Positions 23,572 through 33,821 of a stretch of DNA of 42,500 nucleotides are shown here, in pieces. The notes under the pieces were generated by a model. That model was given only the letters and a program-made list of their open reading frames with translations, was not told the origin of the DNA and did not search any database. Numbering within the stretch: position 1 is the stretch's first letter; each line of letters begins with the position of its first letter. Source of the DNA: Neocallimastix lanati (nom. inval.) (lineage: Eukaryota > Neocallimastigomycota > Neocallimastigomycetes > Neocallimastigales > Neocallimastigaceae); the NCBI GenBank assembly GCA_016946835.1, contig JACVTC010000134.1:390001-432500 (forward strand), written 5' to 3'. Position numbers and translations under genes: made by a program.

Positions 23572-26500
23572 ATTATAAAAATGAAAATAAAAATAAAATA
23601 CAAAATAAAATAAATTTTTTTTATGAGAAAAAAATACAATAGCCATTTTATATTTTCAGCTATTAACATTTTATATATATATATATATTTATTTATATAT
23701 TTTTTTATTTATAATAGTTAAAAATTTTTTTATTGAAATGTTTTATTTAGTTTTTTAACCCTTTTTAAAATGAATTCTTTGGAATAAAATTCAACTTCTT
23801 TAATACTTTGGTATAGTAAAAAAAATTATAAAGTATTAATAAAAATAATATAAAATAATATGAAAGAATATAAAATAATATGAAAGAATATAAATATTAT
23901 AAATATAAATATTATAATAATAATAAATTTATATTTAAAGTAAAAAAATAAAAAAAATAAAATAAATTTATATTACATATATAGTAAATAATAAATAATA
24001 AATAATAAATAATAAATAATAAATAATAAATAATAAATAATAAATAATAAATAGTAATAATAATAATATATTTAAAATTAAAAAAAATTACATAAATAAT
24101 AAATAATAAATTATAAATAATAAATAATAATAATAATAATAATAAATTTAAAATTAAAAAAAAATAAACATAAAAGTAAATTGATTTATTTTCTCTTATG
24201 TACATTAATGGCTGGATAAAAAGTTACATGGTATTTTATGTATTTTATATAGCTAGCTTCTTATGACATGATTTGTATTTGAATTTCTTTTTTCATTTGT
24301 ACATTAACCTTAATATATAAATGAAAAAAAGAAATTCAATATATAAAAAGGGTTAGAAGTAAATGAATAAAATGGAATGTGATACATTTTGTAATATGGC
24401 TTATAAAAATTTAAATAAAGCCATACATTTAATTAAATTATTTATCATCCATCTTTCATTATATATAATATATAAAATTATTGCGTATCTTTTCATTTTA
24501 TAAAAAAAAACTATTACCCATCTTTTAATTTTAAAAGTTAAATTATTATTACTTATCTTTTAATTATAAAAGTAAAATTATTACTACTCATCTTCTAATT
24601 ATAGAAAAATTTATTGAAAATAATATACCTTTTTTATATTTATACAAATTTTAAATAAATAATTACAGATACGTATATCTTTTATTATTAAAAAAATTAT
24701 TACTACTCTTAATATATAAAAAATTTTATTTTACATTTTTATTGTTCATCTTTAACTATGGAAAAACTTATTATTACAGGTTTTGTAATAATATATTACT
24801 ATGCATCTTCAATTTTATATAAATTTAATGCAAATAAAAAATATATATATTAATACAAATTTTAAATAAATAATGAATAAAATAATTTCTATAATTATTA
24901 TTATTATTATTATTATTTATTATTATTATTATTATTTATTATTATTTATTATTATTTATTATTTATTATTATTATTATTTATTATTATTATTTATTATTT
25001 ATTATTATTATTATTATTTATAATTATATTCATTATTATTTATTATTATTTATTTATTATTATTTATTATTATTTATTTATTATTATTTATTATTATTTA
25101 TTTATTATTATTTATTATTATTTATTTATTATTATTATCCATGTCTAATTTTTTAAAAAATTAATTTTTATTCATCTTCAATTATATTAAATTATTTTTT
25201 TGAGTATCTTTTAATTACAGGAAAAAATATTATTATACATTCTTAATTATATATATAAAAAAAATGTGTATCTCTAATTATAGAAAAAAAAAAATTTTTT
25301 TTTAATTGAGAAATAAAAACTTTTTTTTTTATGTATATATACATATACTTTTATATTAATTGATATTTTTTTAAATATATAAAAATTTCAAAAATAAAAT
25401 AAAAATAACTGATGATTATTAATAATTAATCAATTAACAACTAATAATTCATTAATAAGATAAAATTTTGATATAAAAATAAAAAAAATGAAATTTCTTT
25501 TTCATTTAATAGTAATAATTATAATAATTATAATATTTTTTTTTATTTTCTATTTTTATATTAATATAATAGTATTTATAGTTCTTTCGTTTTTCGTTAT
25601 TTCGATTTTTTCGATTATTTCTTTTTTTTTTTTTTTTTTTTTTAATATTATTTTAATTTTAATAAATACTTTTCTGTTTATTATTTATCTATTTATATTA
25701 ACAAAAAATTTATCATTAATTATTTGATATGATTCATTTTCATTTTTAATTAATGAATTTTATTCATCCTCCTTTCTCCTCTCTCTAATAATTAATATAT
25801 ATATATATATATTTCATCATTATCATCATTCCTTCCCTGAATAAATTAAAGCCAATAGTAATTAGTAATCATCATTAATATAATTATCCTATTATCCTAT
25901 TCCTTTAATTTATTCCACTTCATTATATCTAAAAATAATACCAGTAATAAATATATTCATCTTTATCATCCTTATTTAAAAATTTTTTTTTTATAAAATA
26001 TATATAAAATTATGAAATTAAATAATTCTCTTATAATGCTATCAATAGTATATATTATATATAAATTTTTAATTTTAATTTTAACTATAATTCAAATAAT
26101 AAGAAATAAAAGGTTATATTAAAATATATATATATTTGAAAAAGTGAAAGAAAGAAAAAAAAAAATAAAATAAACATAAAAAAAAAATTAGATATCTTGA
26201 TATCTTTAATTTTTTTATTTTAATTTTATTTTATTTTATTTTTTTTTTTTTATTTTAATTTTAATTTTATTTTATTTTAATTTTATTTTAGTTTTATTTT
26301 ATTTTAATTTTATTTTAATTTTATTTTTTTTTTTTTTTTTTAATTTTTATATTAATTTTCTTAATTAATATAATTAATATAGTTATTAAAAGTAAAGTAT
26401 AATAAAATTAAATAAATTTATATAAATAAATAAACAAAAAAAAAGTAAAGATAGAATAAGACACTCTTGGATTAGATTAAGTTGAATTTAAAGGGAAAAA

Positions 26501-27092
26501 AATCCCTTTTTTTACTGTTATTATTATTTACTATTATTTTTATTATTATTAGTATTTTATTATTATTTTATTACCATTATTATTTTAAGGGAAAATAATA
26601 ATAATAATGAATTCTTTTTTTTTATATAATCAAGTTTTTTTTTTTTTTTAAAAAAAAAAAATTGAATTTCTTTTAACTTTTTTAAACTTTTTTTTAGGAT
26701 GGGAAAAATAATAATAATAATATATATATTAAAAATAATAATAATAATAATTAGTAATAATAATAATAATAATAATTAGTAATAATAATAATAATAAATA
26801 ATAATAAATAATAATAATAAATAATAATAAATAATAATAATAATTAATAACAATATAAATAATATAAATAATAATAATAAATAATATAAATAATAATAAT
26901 AAATAATATAAATAATAATAATAATTAATAATAACAAAATAATATAAATAATAATAATAATAAAAAATATAAATTATAATAATATATTAAAGAATAAATG
27001 GATATTAATAATAATAATTATTTAAAAAATTTATAATTAAAAATTGAAATGAAATCCCTTTTTTTTTCCCCTTTTCCACCATTTTCCCTTTT

Positions 27093-27140
<48 letters not shown>

Positions 27141-27601
27141 TTATGGTTATGATTATTTTTATTTTATTAATTTTATTTTTTATTTTTATTTTTATCTTTT
27201 TCACTTAATGCAAATTTAATATAACTAATAATATCTAAATAATATTTCTTTTTTTAAAAAAAAAAAGTTTAAAATTTTGGTTTTAAATATCAATTTTCTT
27301 ATTTTTTTGGATAAATACTAAAGTATGACAACAACATCAGACAACTAATTTAAAATTATATATATATATATTATTTATTTATTTACTTATTTATTTATTT
27401 ATTTATTTAATAATAGTAAATAATAAAAAAAATAAAAATAAAAAAAAAATAAGAATTAAATAAATAATAGCAAAATAAATGTAATAAAGACTACGTTAAT
27501 TTTTTTTTTTTTTTTTTTTTTTTTTTAATGTTTTGTAAACGGTAATTATCAATACCTTTTGTTAAGAAACACCTTTAAAATTTATAAATTATGTAATAGA
27601 T

Positions 27602-27653
<52 letters not shown>

Positions 27654-27896
27654 TATTAATAAAATTATTGGAGAAGTTTTAGAAAATAAATAAATTTATG
27701 AATATACATCTTAAATAATTAGTTCTTAATTATTAATATTAAAAAAAAAATTGAATTTGATATTTAATTATGCATATATATAAAATAAAATTTTGATATT
27801 TATGTTATGAATATATCGATATATGAATCAAATATTAAAAAATGATTTTTAATTAGGTTTTTTTAATTAGGTTTTTTGTTTTTTTTATATATATAT
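23572..27896. other. AT-rich gene desert with many simple repeats
   Basis: Over 4 kb with no supportable gene. (AAATAAT)n at about 23985-24050; (ATT)n/(TTTATTATTA)n at 24890-25138; AATAATAAAT-type arrays at about 26715-26975; T run at about 27099-27135; (ATTT)n at about 27368-27408 and 27596-27650. A short run of recurring 'TTACTCATCTT..ATTATAAAA' phrases lies at about 24480-24620. One open frame at 25488-25727 encodes only Ile/Phe/Leu/Ser and is not accepted as a gene. Confidence 0.6.
24890..25138. repeat. (ATT)n and TTTATTATTA repeat array
   Basis: About 250 bp made of ATT triplets mixed with ATTTATTATT units. A regular 17-bp-like period (TTTATTTATTATTATTA) appears in the second half. Confidence 0.9.
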
Positions 27897-28285
27897 AGAT
27901 TGGGGTAACTAAAGGGAAGGACATTAGGGCCTCCAGCAGTCTCTCCCTTAAACGTATTAGATTCTCATTCCAAAGCAAGGCTATTATGAAAGGCATTCTC
28001 TATATACCACTTCATACGACGAGCTTCTTTTTTTTTAAGTGATCTGTTGAAGAACCATTGTCAAGGAAGGAACAACTTAACACTAATCTTTTCTCACAGA
28101 TCAATCAAGTGCTCTCTGCACTGAAAATTATATAGTCCAGCAACAGGAATATTTAAACCATAGCGAATGAACGTCAAGATTCATTAATAGTTAAAATAAA
28201 AAAATTGCTCCATATAAATTCAAGAGGTAGACTCATAGTCGATCTAGAAACTATATTTGTGATAGTCCCAACTACTAAATCATAA
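27897..28285. pseudogene. Decayed coding-like island, strand ambiguous
   Basis: About 390 bp of much GC-richer sequence. On the plus strand one single frame carries only a few stops from 27902 to the end: KGKDIRASSSLSLKRIRFSF, then SVEEPLSRKEQLNTNLFSQI, then TIANERQDSLIVKIKKLLHI and NSRGRLIVDLETIFVIVPTT. On the minus strand there are also protein-like stretches in changing frames, such as RYGLNIPVAGLYNFQCREHL and ESNTFKGETAGGPNVLPFSY. The plus frame keeps phase best, but I cannot decide. It looks like a fragment of a mobile element or gene. No terminal repeats or target duplication identified. Confidence 0.4.
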
Positions 28286-28629
28286 TTATGAATATATTAA
28301 AATAATAAAAAAAAATCCTTGATATTTAATTAGGGATATATAAATAAATAAAAAAAAAAAAGAAAAAAAAAACAACTAAAATAAATAACACTTACTTTAA
28401 TAAAAAATTTTAAAACAAAAAAATAAAAAAATAAAAAAAAAAAAGTTAAAAAAAAAAAATTACTTTCTCAAAATTAAAAAATTTTAGTTAGTACTTCAAT
28501 TTTTCATTTCTTTAGTCCTATTATATTACATTATATATCATTTAATATCATTGTTTAATTTAATAATTTAGTAACTTATATTTAAATAACACAATTATTT
28601 TATTAAATATTACATTCGAAGAAATAGAG
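28286..28629. other. AT-rich spacer
   Basis: A/T runs and short repeats between the decayed island and the minisatellite. Nothing else seen. Confidence 0.5.
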
Positions 28630-29400
28630 TTTATGAATCTTATCAAATTTTATTTTATTTTATTCAATCTGTACTTTACTTTATATTTATGTTTAAACTA
28701 TTTATTTTATTTAGCTTTATTTTATTTTATTCTATCTGTACTTTATATTTATATTTCAACAATTGATTTTGTTTTATTTCACTTTATCATATTTTATTCC
28801 TTCTGTACTTGATATTTGTTAGAAAATTAGTATTTTTAGTTTATAAATTTAATTAACATTTTAATTAATATTTTTATTTTATTACAACTTTTATTATAAT
28901 TTTAAATATTAAATAGTTTATTATAAATAAATAGGATATATTATATTAATATATATAATAGTTTATATAGTTTATGAATATAGTTTTAAAAAAATTTTTA
29001 TTTTTATAAGCCTCTTTTATATAGTTAATATTAAAACATGTATTTAATGTATTAAAATATGTATGATCCATCAAATGTATTTTGTATGTATAAATAACAT
29101 TAAATTATGTATTCTTAAAAAATAAGCCTTTTGCTTCAAATAAATAAAGTTAATAAATAAACAAATATTGAGATTTTTTAACAATATTAATATTTTAACA
29201 ATTGATTTTATTTTATTTAATTTTATTTTATTCAATCTGTACTTTATATTTATATTTGAACTATTAATTTTATTTTATTTATATTAATATTCTAATATTT
29301 ATATTACTTCACTATTTATTTTATTTTATTTATTTATTTTATTTTATTTTACTTTATTTTATTTTATTTTATTTTTTTTAAACTGCCTTTTATTTTATAT
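28630..29400. repeat. Degenerate minisatellite (CTGTACTTTATATT units) split by a solo LTR
   Basis: Units of about 65-70 bp recur, built on (T)CTGTACTTTATATTTATATT, then TTAACAATTGATTTTATTTT and more TTTTATT. The phrase TCTGTACTT occurs at about 28669, 28734, 28802 and 29237. The unit beginning near 28802 is broken by the solo LTR and resumes at 29184. Past 29280 the array decays to TTTTATT repeats. Confidence 0.75.
28817..29183 (+). mobile_element. Old solo LTR of the copia family
   Basis: It starts TGTTAGAAAATTAGTATTTT and ends TTTTTTAACA, about 367 bp. It aligns along its whole length with the 364-bp LTRs of the full element downstream (shared blocks such as AATAAATAGGATATATTA, TAAGCCTCTTTTATAT and TTTATATAGTTTATGA), but with many substitutions and small indels. 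ATATT flanks both sides (28812-28816 and 29184-29188), a 5-bp target duplication. No internal region is present, so it is a product of LTR-LTR recombination, and it is older than the full copy. Confidence 0.85.
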
Positions 29401-29433
29401 TAACTTGAGATTAGAAAAGTAATTCATAATAAA

Positions 29434-29797
29434 TGTTAGAAAATTAGTATTTTTAGTTTAAATTTTTAATTAACACTTTGTTCAATACTTTTATTTTATT
29501 ATAATTTTAAATATTAAATATTAAATAGTATATTATAAATAAATAGGATATATTACAATAATATATAGTTTATATAGTTTATGATACAAATAATATATTT
29601 TTAAAATTTTTTATAAGCCTCTTTTATATTATTTCTAATAAGTCATGTATTTAATATAATAAATATGTACGTTCCATTGAATGTAATTTTTATGAATATA
29701 AAAATATTAAATCATGTATTATTATTAAAAAATAGGTTCTTTAATAAAAATAAAAACTTTTAGTAAAAAGTAAATATTTATTTACGATTTTTTGTCA
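29434..29797 (+). repeat. 5' LTR (364 bp)
   Basis: Begins TGTTAG and ends TGTCA. No difference from the 3' LTR was found on direct comparison. TG..CA ends fit integrase-processed LTRs. Confidence 0.95.
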
Positions 29798-29811
29798 GAT
29801 TAAGAGTCTCA
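29798..29811 (+). promoter_or_regulatory. Primer-binding site, matches tRNA-Lys(CUU) anticodon arm
   Basis: GATTAAGAGTCTCA starts directly after the LTR. Its complement TGAGACTCTTAATC corresponds to the 5' anticodon stem, the loop CUCUUAA and the first bases of the 3' stem of a eukaryotic tRNA-Lys(CUU) as I know it. It is not a 3'-CCA end. This would be internal, half-tRNA priming, as described for Drosophila copia with initiator tRNA-Met. Confidence 0.6.
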
Positions 29812-29984
29812 GTGACTCTCTAGTGTTTTTAAGATACATTTATGTGTGAAAAATATATTGAGGAATTTAGTAATTAGTTATAATTAGTGTTGTCGATAAT
29901 TGAGTAATCGACAAAATAAATAAATAAAACTTTTATAAATAATAAAAAATAATAATAAACAAAAGAAAAGTAAACAAAAAAAAA

Positions 29985-32900
29985 ATGTCTGATGTAATCA
30001 TTCATAGTATGGACTACGTCCTGACAGAGACCAATTATAAAGATTGGTACGAAGATTTCAAATTAGAATTAGATGGAGCCGGACTTGGGGAATATGTAGA
30101 GAGAGATATCGAAGAGATTATAAATGAAACTACCGCCAAGTATACTGATAAACACACCGGACTATCTGAAGAAGGGGAAGAGAAAATTAGGAAGCACAAG
30201 ATGAACAACTCAAAGGTCATTAGTTTCACCAAAAGGTCTGTGAATTCAAAAATCAAAGCGTTTATAAAGAATAAAACAGAAGAAAAAAAATCAGCTTATG
30301 CATTAATAAAGTTACTAGAGAAAAAATATAAGGAAGAAGAACTGAATGAAATCCCCAAACTCTATAGGAAACTAGAAAACTTAAACGCCAGTAATGAAAA
30401 AGAAGTCATAAACTATATTGATGAATTTTTGGAAATCATAGGAAAATTGAGCGAGCTAAATATAAAACTTAATAATAGAGAAAAGTTAACTTATTTATAC
30501 AAAGGACTGCCCGAGAAACAAATAAACTTTCTAGAAATTAGATGCAGTATCTCTGACGACATTGATAAAATTTTAGAAGACATGAAAAAACAAATAAGAA
30601 ACCGTCAGACATATATCCATGAGGATGAAAAAGAAGTATCATTCATTTCCAGGAATGACAGCAGAAGTAAATATAGTAAATTGAATACTCACCATAATAA
30701 ACATGGTAAAAGTGAATATCATCACTCTAAACATCATAATAAGGAGTTTGGCAAAAAAAGATATAGTCAAAATAATAATCATTATAGAAATAGTAACGAT
30801 AATTTCGGTAATAATAGTTATAATAGAAAAAATTATTCAAATAAAAAATACTGCTTTATATGCAATAATGAAAATCATCTAGCTTTTAAATGCCCGTTTA
30901 ACCCTAAAAATCCGAATAACAAAATAAAAGTCATAGCTAAGAAATTTAGTCAATTAAATCTGAGAGAAGATGAACTAAATGATATTGAATTTTGCTATGA
31001 TAATGATACATCATCATCTGAAACTGAAACAAGAGAAATTAACTCAATAGAAATTCAAAGCTTAGGAGAAGAAAGTGAAAATGAAGAAATTCCAGAAATC
31101 CCTCTTTATGAAACCAATAATTTAAACTTCATCAACCGTCAACACACCCCAAAAAATGCTGGAAGAATAACCAAGAATATCTCAAGAGTTGATAACATTA
31201 TTGATAAAATAATTCCACCAATAATTAACAAAATTGTCGCAAATGACGAAAACAAGGAAATAATTAAACAATATATTGAAACTAATTCGTGTAATTGCAT
31301 AGGTGTTCCATCGTTGTTATTCACTATTGATTCTGGAGCATCAGTTCATGTTACAAATTCCATTGAATTCCTTAAAGATATAAGAGAATACAAAATAAAT
31401 CTCATCCTGCCAAATAAAGCAAAAATTAGGATTACCAAAATAGGAACATTATCAGGATATATCAATAATAAACCTTTCGAAATAGAAGATGTACTATATT
31501 CCAAGGAACTCAACAAGAATTTTATTTCGTATAGTATTTTAAGGAAAGCAGGTTATCTAGCTGATTATATACTTATAGATGACAACATATATTTTAGACT
31601 CGCCAATAAGAACCAGAATTTATTATGTATCGCAAAAGAAAATGATGCCAATATATGCAATATCATTGTGTCAAAAAGATGGAATATAAACAACGACCAA
31701 AATATTTATAATCTTGAGCTAGACGACTATTCCGAAAAGATATGGCATTTAAGACTATGCCATTTTTATAACAATAACTTAAGAAAATATCTTGAAGGAC
31801 ACAATATTAAGAAAAGTAATTGTATTGACTGTGAAACTTCAAAATTAAAAAAGGCATCATTCAATAAATCTACCTCCCGCGCTTCAAGACCTTTGGAATT
31901 AATTCATTCAGACGTGCTAGGACCTCTTAAATTATCGAGAAATAATTATAAATATGTAATTACCTTTCTGGATGATTATAGTCGGAAAAGCTGGATCTAT
32001 TTGATGAAGAAAAGATCTGAGGTCACAGATATTTTCGCTCAATTTGTTAAAATGGTCTCCAATGAACAAAACTTAACTGTTGTTAAGATTCAATCAGATA
32101 ATGGAAAAGAATACACATCTAATAAATTTGTAACATTTTGTTCAGAAAATGGTATTCAAAGAAGACTTACCGTTCCAAGAAACCCCCAGAGTAATGGCAG
32201 AGCTGAAAGACTTAATGGTACCTTGGAGAATGCAGTGAAAGTAATGTTAAACCAAGCAAAACTTAGTGAAAATTTTTGGGAAGATGCAATTAAAACCGCT
32301 AATTATATTTATAATATAACTCCAAGAAGTTCTATTGACTTTAAAATCCCTGATGAACTTTATTACAAAAAACCGGTGAATATAGATAAATTAAAAGTCT
32401 TTGGTTGTAAAGCTTACTATTATATAGATCCAAATTTAAAAGAAAATAAATTTCATTCAAACTCAAAACCAGGTATATTTTTAGGATATGATATAAATGC
32501 AAATGGATATATTATTATGGATTATGAAACATTAAAAACTCATGTAGTTCGAGACGCTGTTTTTGAAGAAGAAATTCCAGGAAATTTCAATCTAATAAAC
32601 AAAAAACCTTACGACGAAGAATATAATTTACCTTCTTTATATGCTGACGACGATATAGATGATTATGAAGATATAAATATTGAAGATAAAGAAACATTTG
32701 ATGATAATCCAAAGTCACGTATATTTATTAATCCTATGTTATCTACTCAACAAACTTACACCCATATAAATAATAATGAAGGCCATAACATCAGTAATAA
32801 AAAAAGAAAATTAGAAAAAGCCATAAACAATGATAAAAATATGTCCAACACTAATACAACAATTGAAAATATGAATAATAAGGATAATAAATTAAACAAT

Positions 32901-33821
32901 ATGGATAACATAATGAATAACATCAATAATACATTTAATAACAAACATGACACGTCAAATAACACTAACAACACGAAAAAGTACACGAAAAATGATATTG
33001 ATAATAAGAACAATAGAAAAATTTTATTTGAGAATAATAATAATTTTATTAAAGATTCAAATATTAATGAAGATAAACAAAAATATGAAAATACTATAAT
33101 AGATACTTATAATAAGGATAAAATTATTGATAGTAATAATTCTAATCAAGAATACATGAAGAATAATAGAAATGAAAATAACGATATAGATAAAATAAAC
33201 AAAGCAGCGAATAAAAATATTCAATATTATAAAAATAAAATAAGAAAATCAAATTATAATATTTATAAATTAATGAATGGATTAAATGATGTAATCCAAA
33301 ATAATAATTATATTAAAAAATTAATTGAAAATAACATACCTTTCAATGTACAAGAAGTAAACAAACAATATAATAATAATAAATATAATAATATTAAATT
33401 ACTTTCCTATCAGGATAAACAAGGCAATAATGACAAAATATTTGATAAATTTCAAAATAGTCTTGATAAATATGAAAATTCAAATTATTCTAAAATTGAT
33501 CCTGTTAATAAAATTTCTAATGAAGTAAACAAAGAAATTTTAATTGAAAACAAAAATAATTCAATTGATAATCCTGTAAATCCTGAAAATCCTGAAATCC
33601 TGTGCAATAAAAACCTAGATTTAAATGAAAATAATTCAAAAAATAAAAATGAAATTAAGTTGTTAGTAAAGAATAAAAAAAGTGAGGATTTAAATTTCAA
33701 AGAGAAAGAAGAAGTAAAAAATAAAACTAAAATTAAGATTTTAAAAAATAAAAAATATAAAATTACAAACGAAAAAAAAATTTTATTAATGAAAAATTTT
33801 CAATTATTGAAAAAAAATTAA
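29985..33821 (+). CDS. Copia Gag-protease-integrase polyprotein (upstream frame)
   Basis: 1278 residues starting MSDVIIHSMDYVLTETNYKD after an A-rich leader. A helical Gag region comes first. A CCHC zinc knuckle (CFICNNENHLAFKC) lies near residue 290. An aspartic protease active site (TIDSGASVHVT) lies near 447. The integrase zinc finger HLRLCH..CIDC is at about 586-618. The integrase core has Asp in HSDVLGPL (about 641), Asp in QSDNGKEY (about 703) and Glu in GRAERLNGT (about 739). From about residue 920 to the end the chain is almost pure Asn/Lys/Ile/Asp low-complexity sequence, an unusually long spacer between integrase and RT. The stop at 33819-33821 is followed within the same stretch by the RT frame, so this ORF is probably the first part of one Gag-Pol product. 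Confidence 0.95.
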   Translation: MSDVIIHSMDYVLTETNYKDWYEDFKLELDGAGLGEYVERDIEEIINETTAKYTDKHTGLSEEGEEKIRKHKMNNSKVISFTKRSVNSKIKAFIKNKTEEKKSAYALIKLLEKKYKEEELNEIPKLYRKLENLNASNEKEVINYIDEFLEIIGKLSELNIKLNNREKLTYLYKGLPEKQINFLEIRCSISDDIDKILEDMKKQIRNRQTYIHEDEKEVSFISRNDSRSKYSKLNTHHNKHGKSEYHHSKHHNKEFGKKRYSQNNNHYRNSNDNFGNNSYNRKNYSNKKYCFICNNENHLAFKCPFNPKNPNNKIKVIAKKFSQLNLREDELNDIEFCYDNDTSSSETETREINSIEIQSLGEESENEEIPEIPLYETNNLNFINRQHTPKNAGRITKNISRVDNIIDKIIPPIINKIVANDENKEIIKQYIETNSCNCIGVPSLLFTIDSGASVHVTNSIEFLKDIREYKINLILPNKAKIRITKIGTLSGYINNKPFEIEDVLYSKELNKNFISYSILRKAGYLADYILIDDNIYFRLANKNQNLLCIAKENDANICNIIVSKRWNINNDQNIYNLELDDYSEKIWHLRLCHFYNNNLRKYLEGHNIKKSNCIDCETSKLKKASFNKSTSRASRPLELIHSDVLGPLKLSRNNYKYVITFLDDYSRKSWIYLMKKRSEVTDIFAQFVKMVSNEQNLTVVKIQSDNGKEYTSNKFVTFCSENGIQRRLTVPRNPQSNGRAERLNGTLENAVKVMLNQAKLSENFWEDAIKTANYIYNITPRSSIDFKIPDELYYKKPVNIDKLKVFGCKAYYYIDPNLKENKFHSNSKPGIFLGYDINANGYIIMDYETLKTHVVRDAVFEEEIPGNFNLINKKPYDEEYNLPSLYADDDIDDYEDINIEDKETFDDNPKSRIFINPMLSTQQTYTHINNNEGHNISNKKRKLEKAINNDKNMSNTNTTIENMNNKDNKLNNMDNIMNNINNTFNNKHDTSNNTNNTKKYTKNDIDNKNNRKILFENNNNFIKDSNINEDKQKYENTIIDTYNKDKIIDSNNSNQEYMKNNRNENNDIDKINKAANKNIQYYKNKIRKSNYNIYKLMNGLNDVIQNNNYIKKLIENNIPFNVQEVNKQYNNNKYNNIKLLSYQDKQGNNDKIFDKFQNSLDKYENSNYSKIDPVNKISNEVNKEILIENKNNSIDNPVNPENPEILCNKNLDLNENNSKNKNEIKLLVKNKKSEDLNFKEKEEVKNKTKIKILKNKKYKITNEKKILLMKNFQLLKKN
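33761..33821 (+). other. Gag-Pol frame junction (-1) at an A9 run
   Basis: The downstream RT frame is open from 33761 and the upstream frame closes at 33821, so the change must occur in this 61-nt overlap. GAAAAAAAAATTTT (33771-33784) lies inside it. A -1 slip there, or one missing A in the assembly, would join the frames. No obvious stem-loop follows. Confidence 0.8.

Noticed and set aside
24873-25148. Ile/Tyr/Leu-rich open frame of 91 codons
   Set aside because: Translation of an ATT-type repeat array; no non-repeat coding sequence.
25488-25727. 79-codon open frame starting MKFLFHLIV, all Ile/Phe/Leu/Ser
   Set aside because: It is what T-rich simple sequence gives by chance: no conserved motif, homopolymer-driven composition, and no splice or context support. 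A hydrophobic membrane peptide cannot be excluded.
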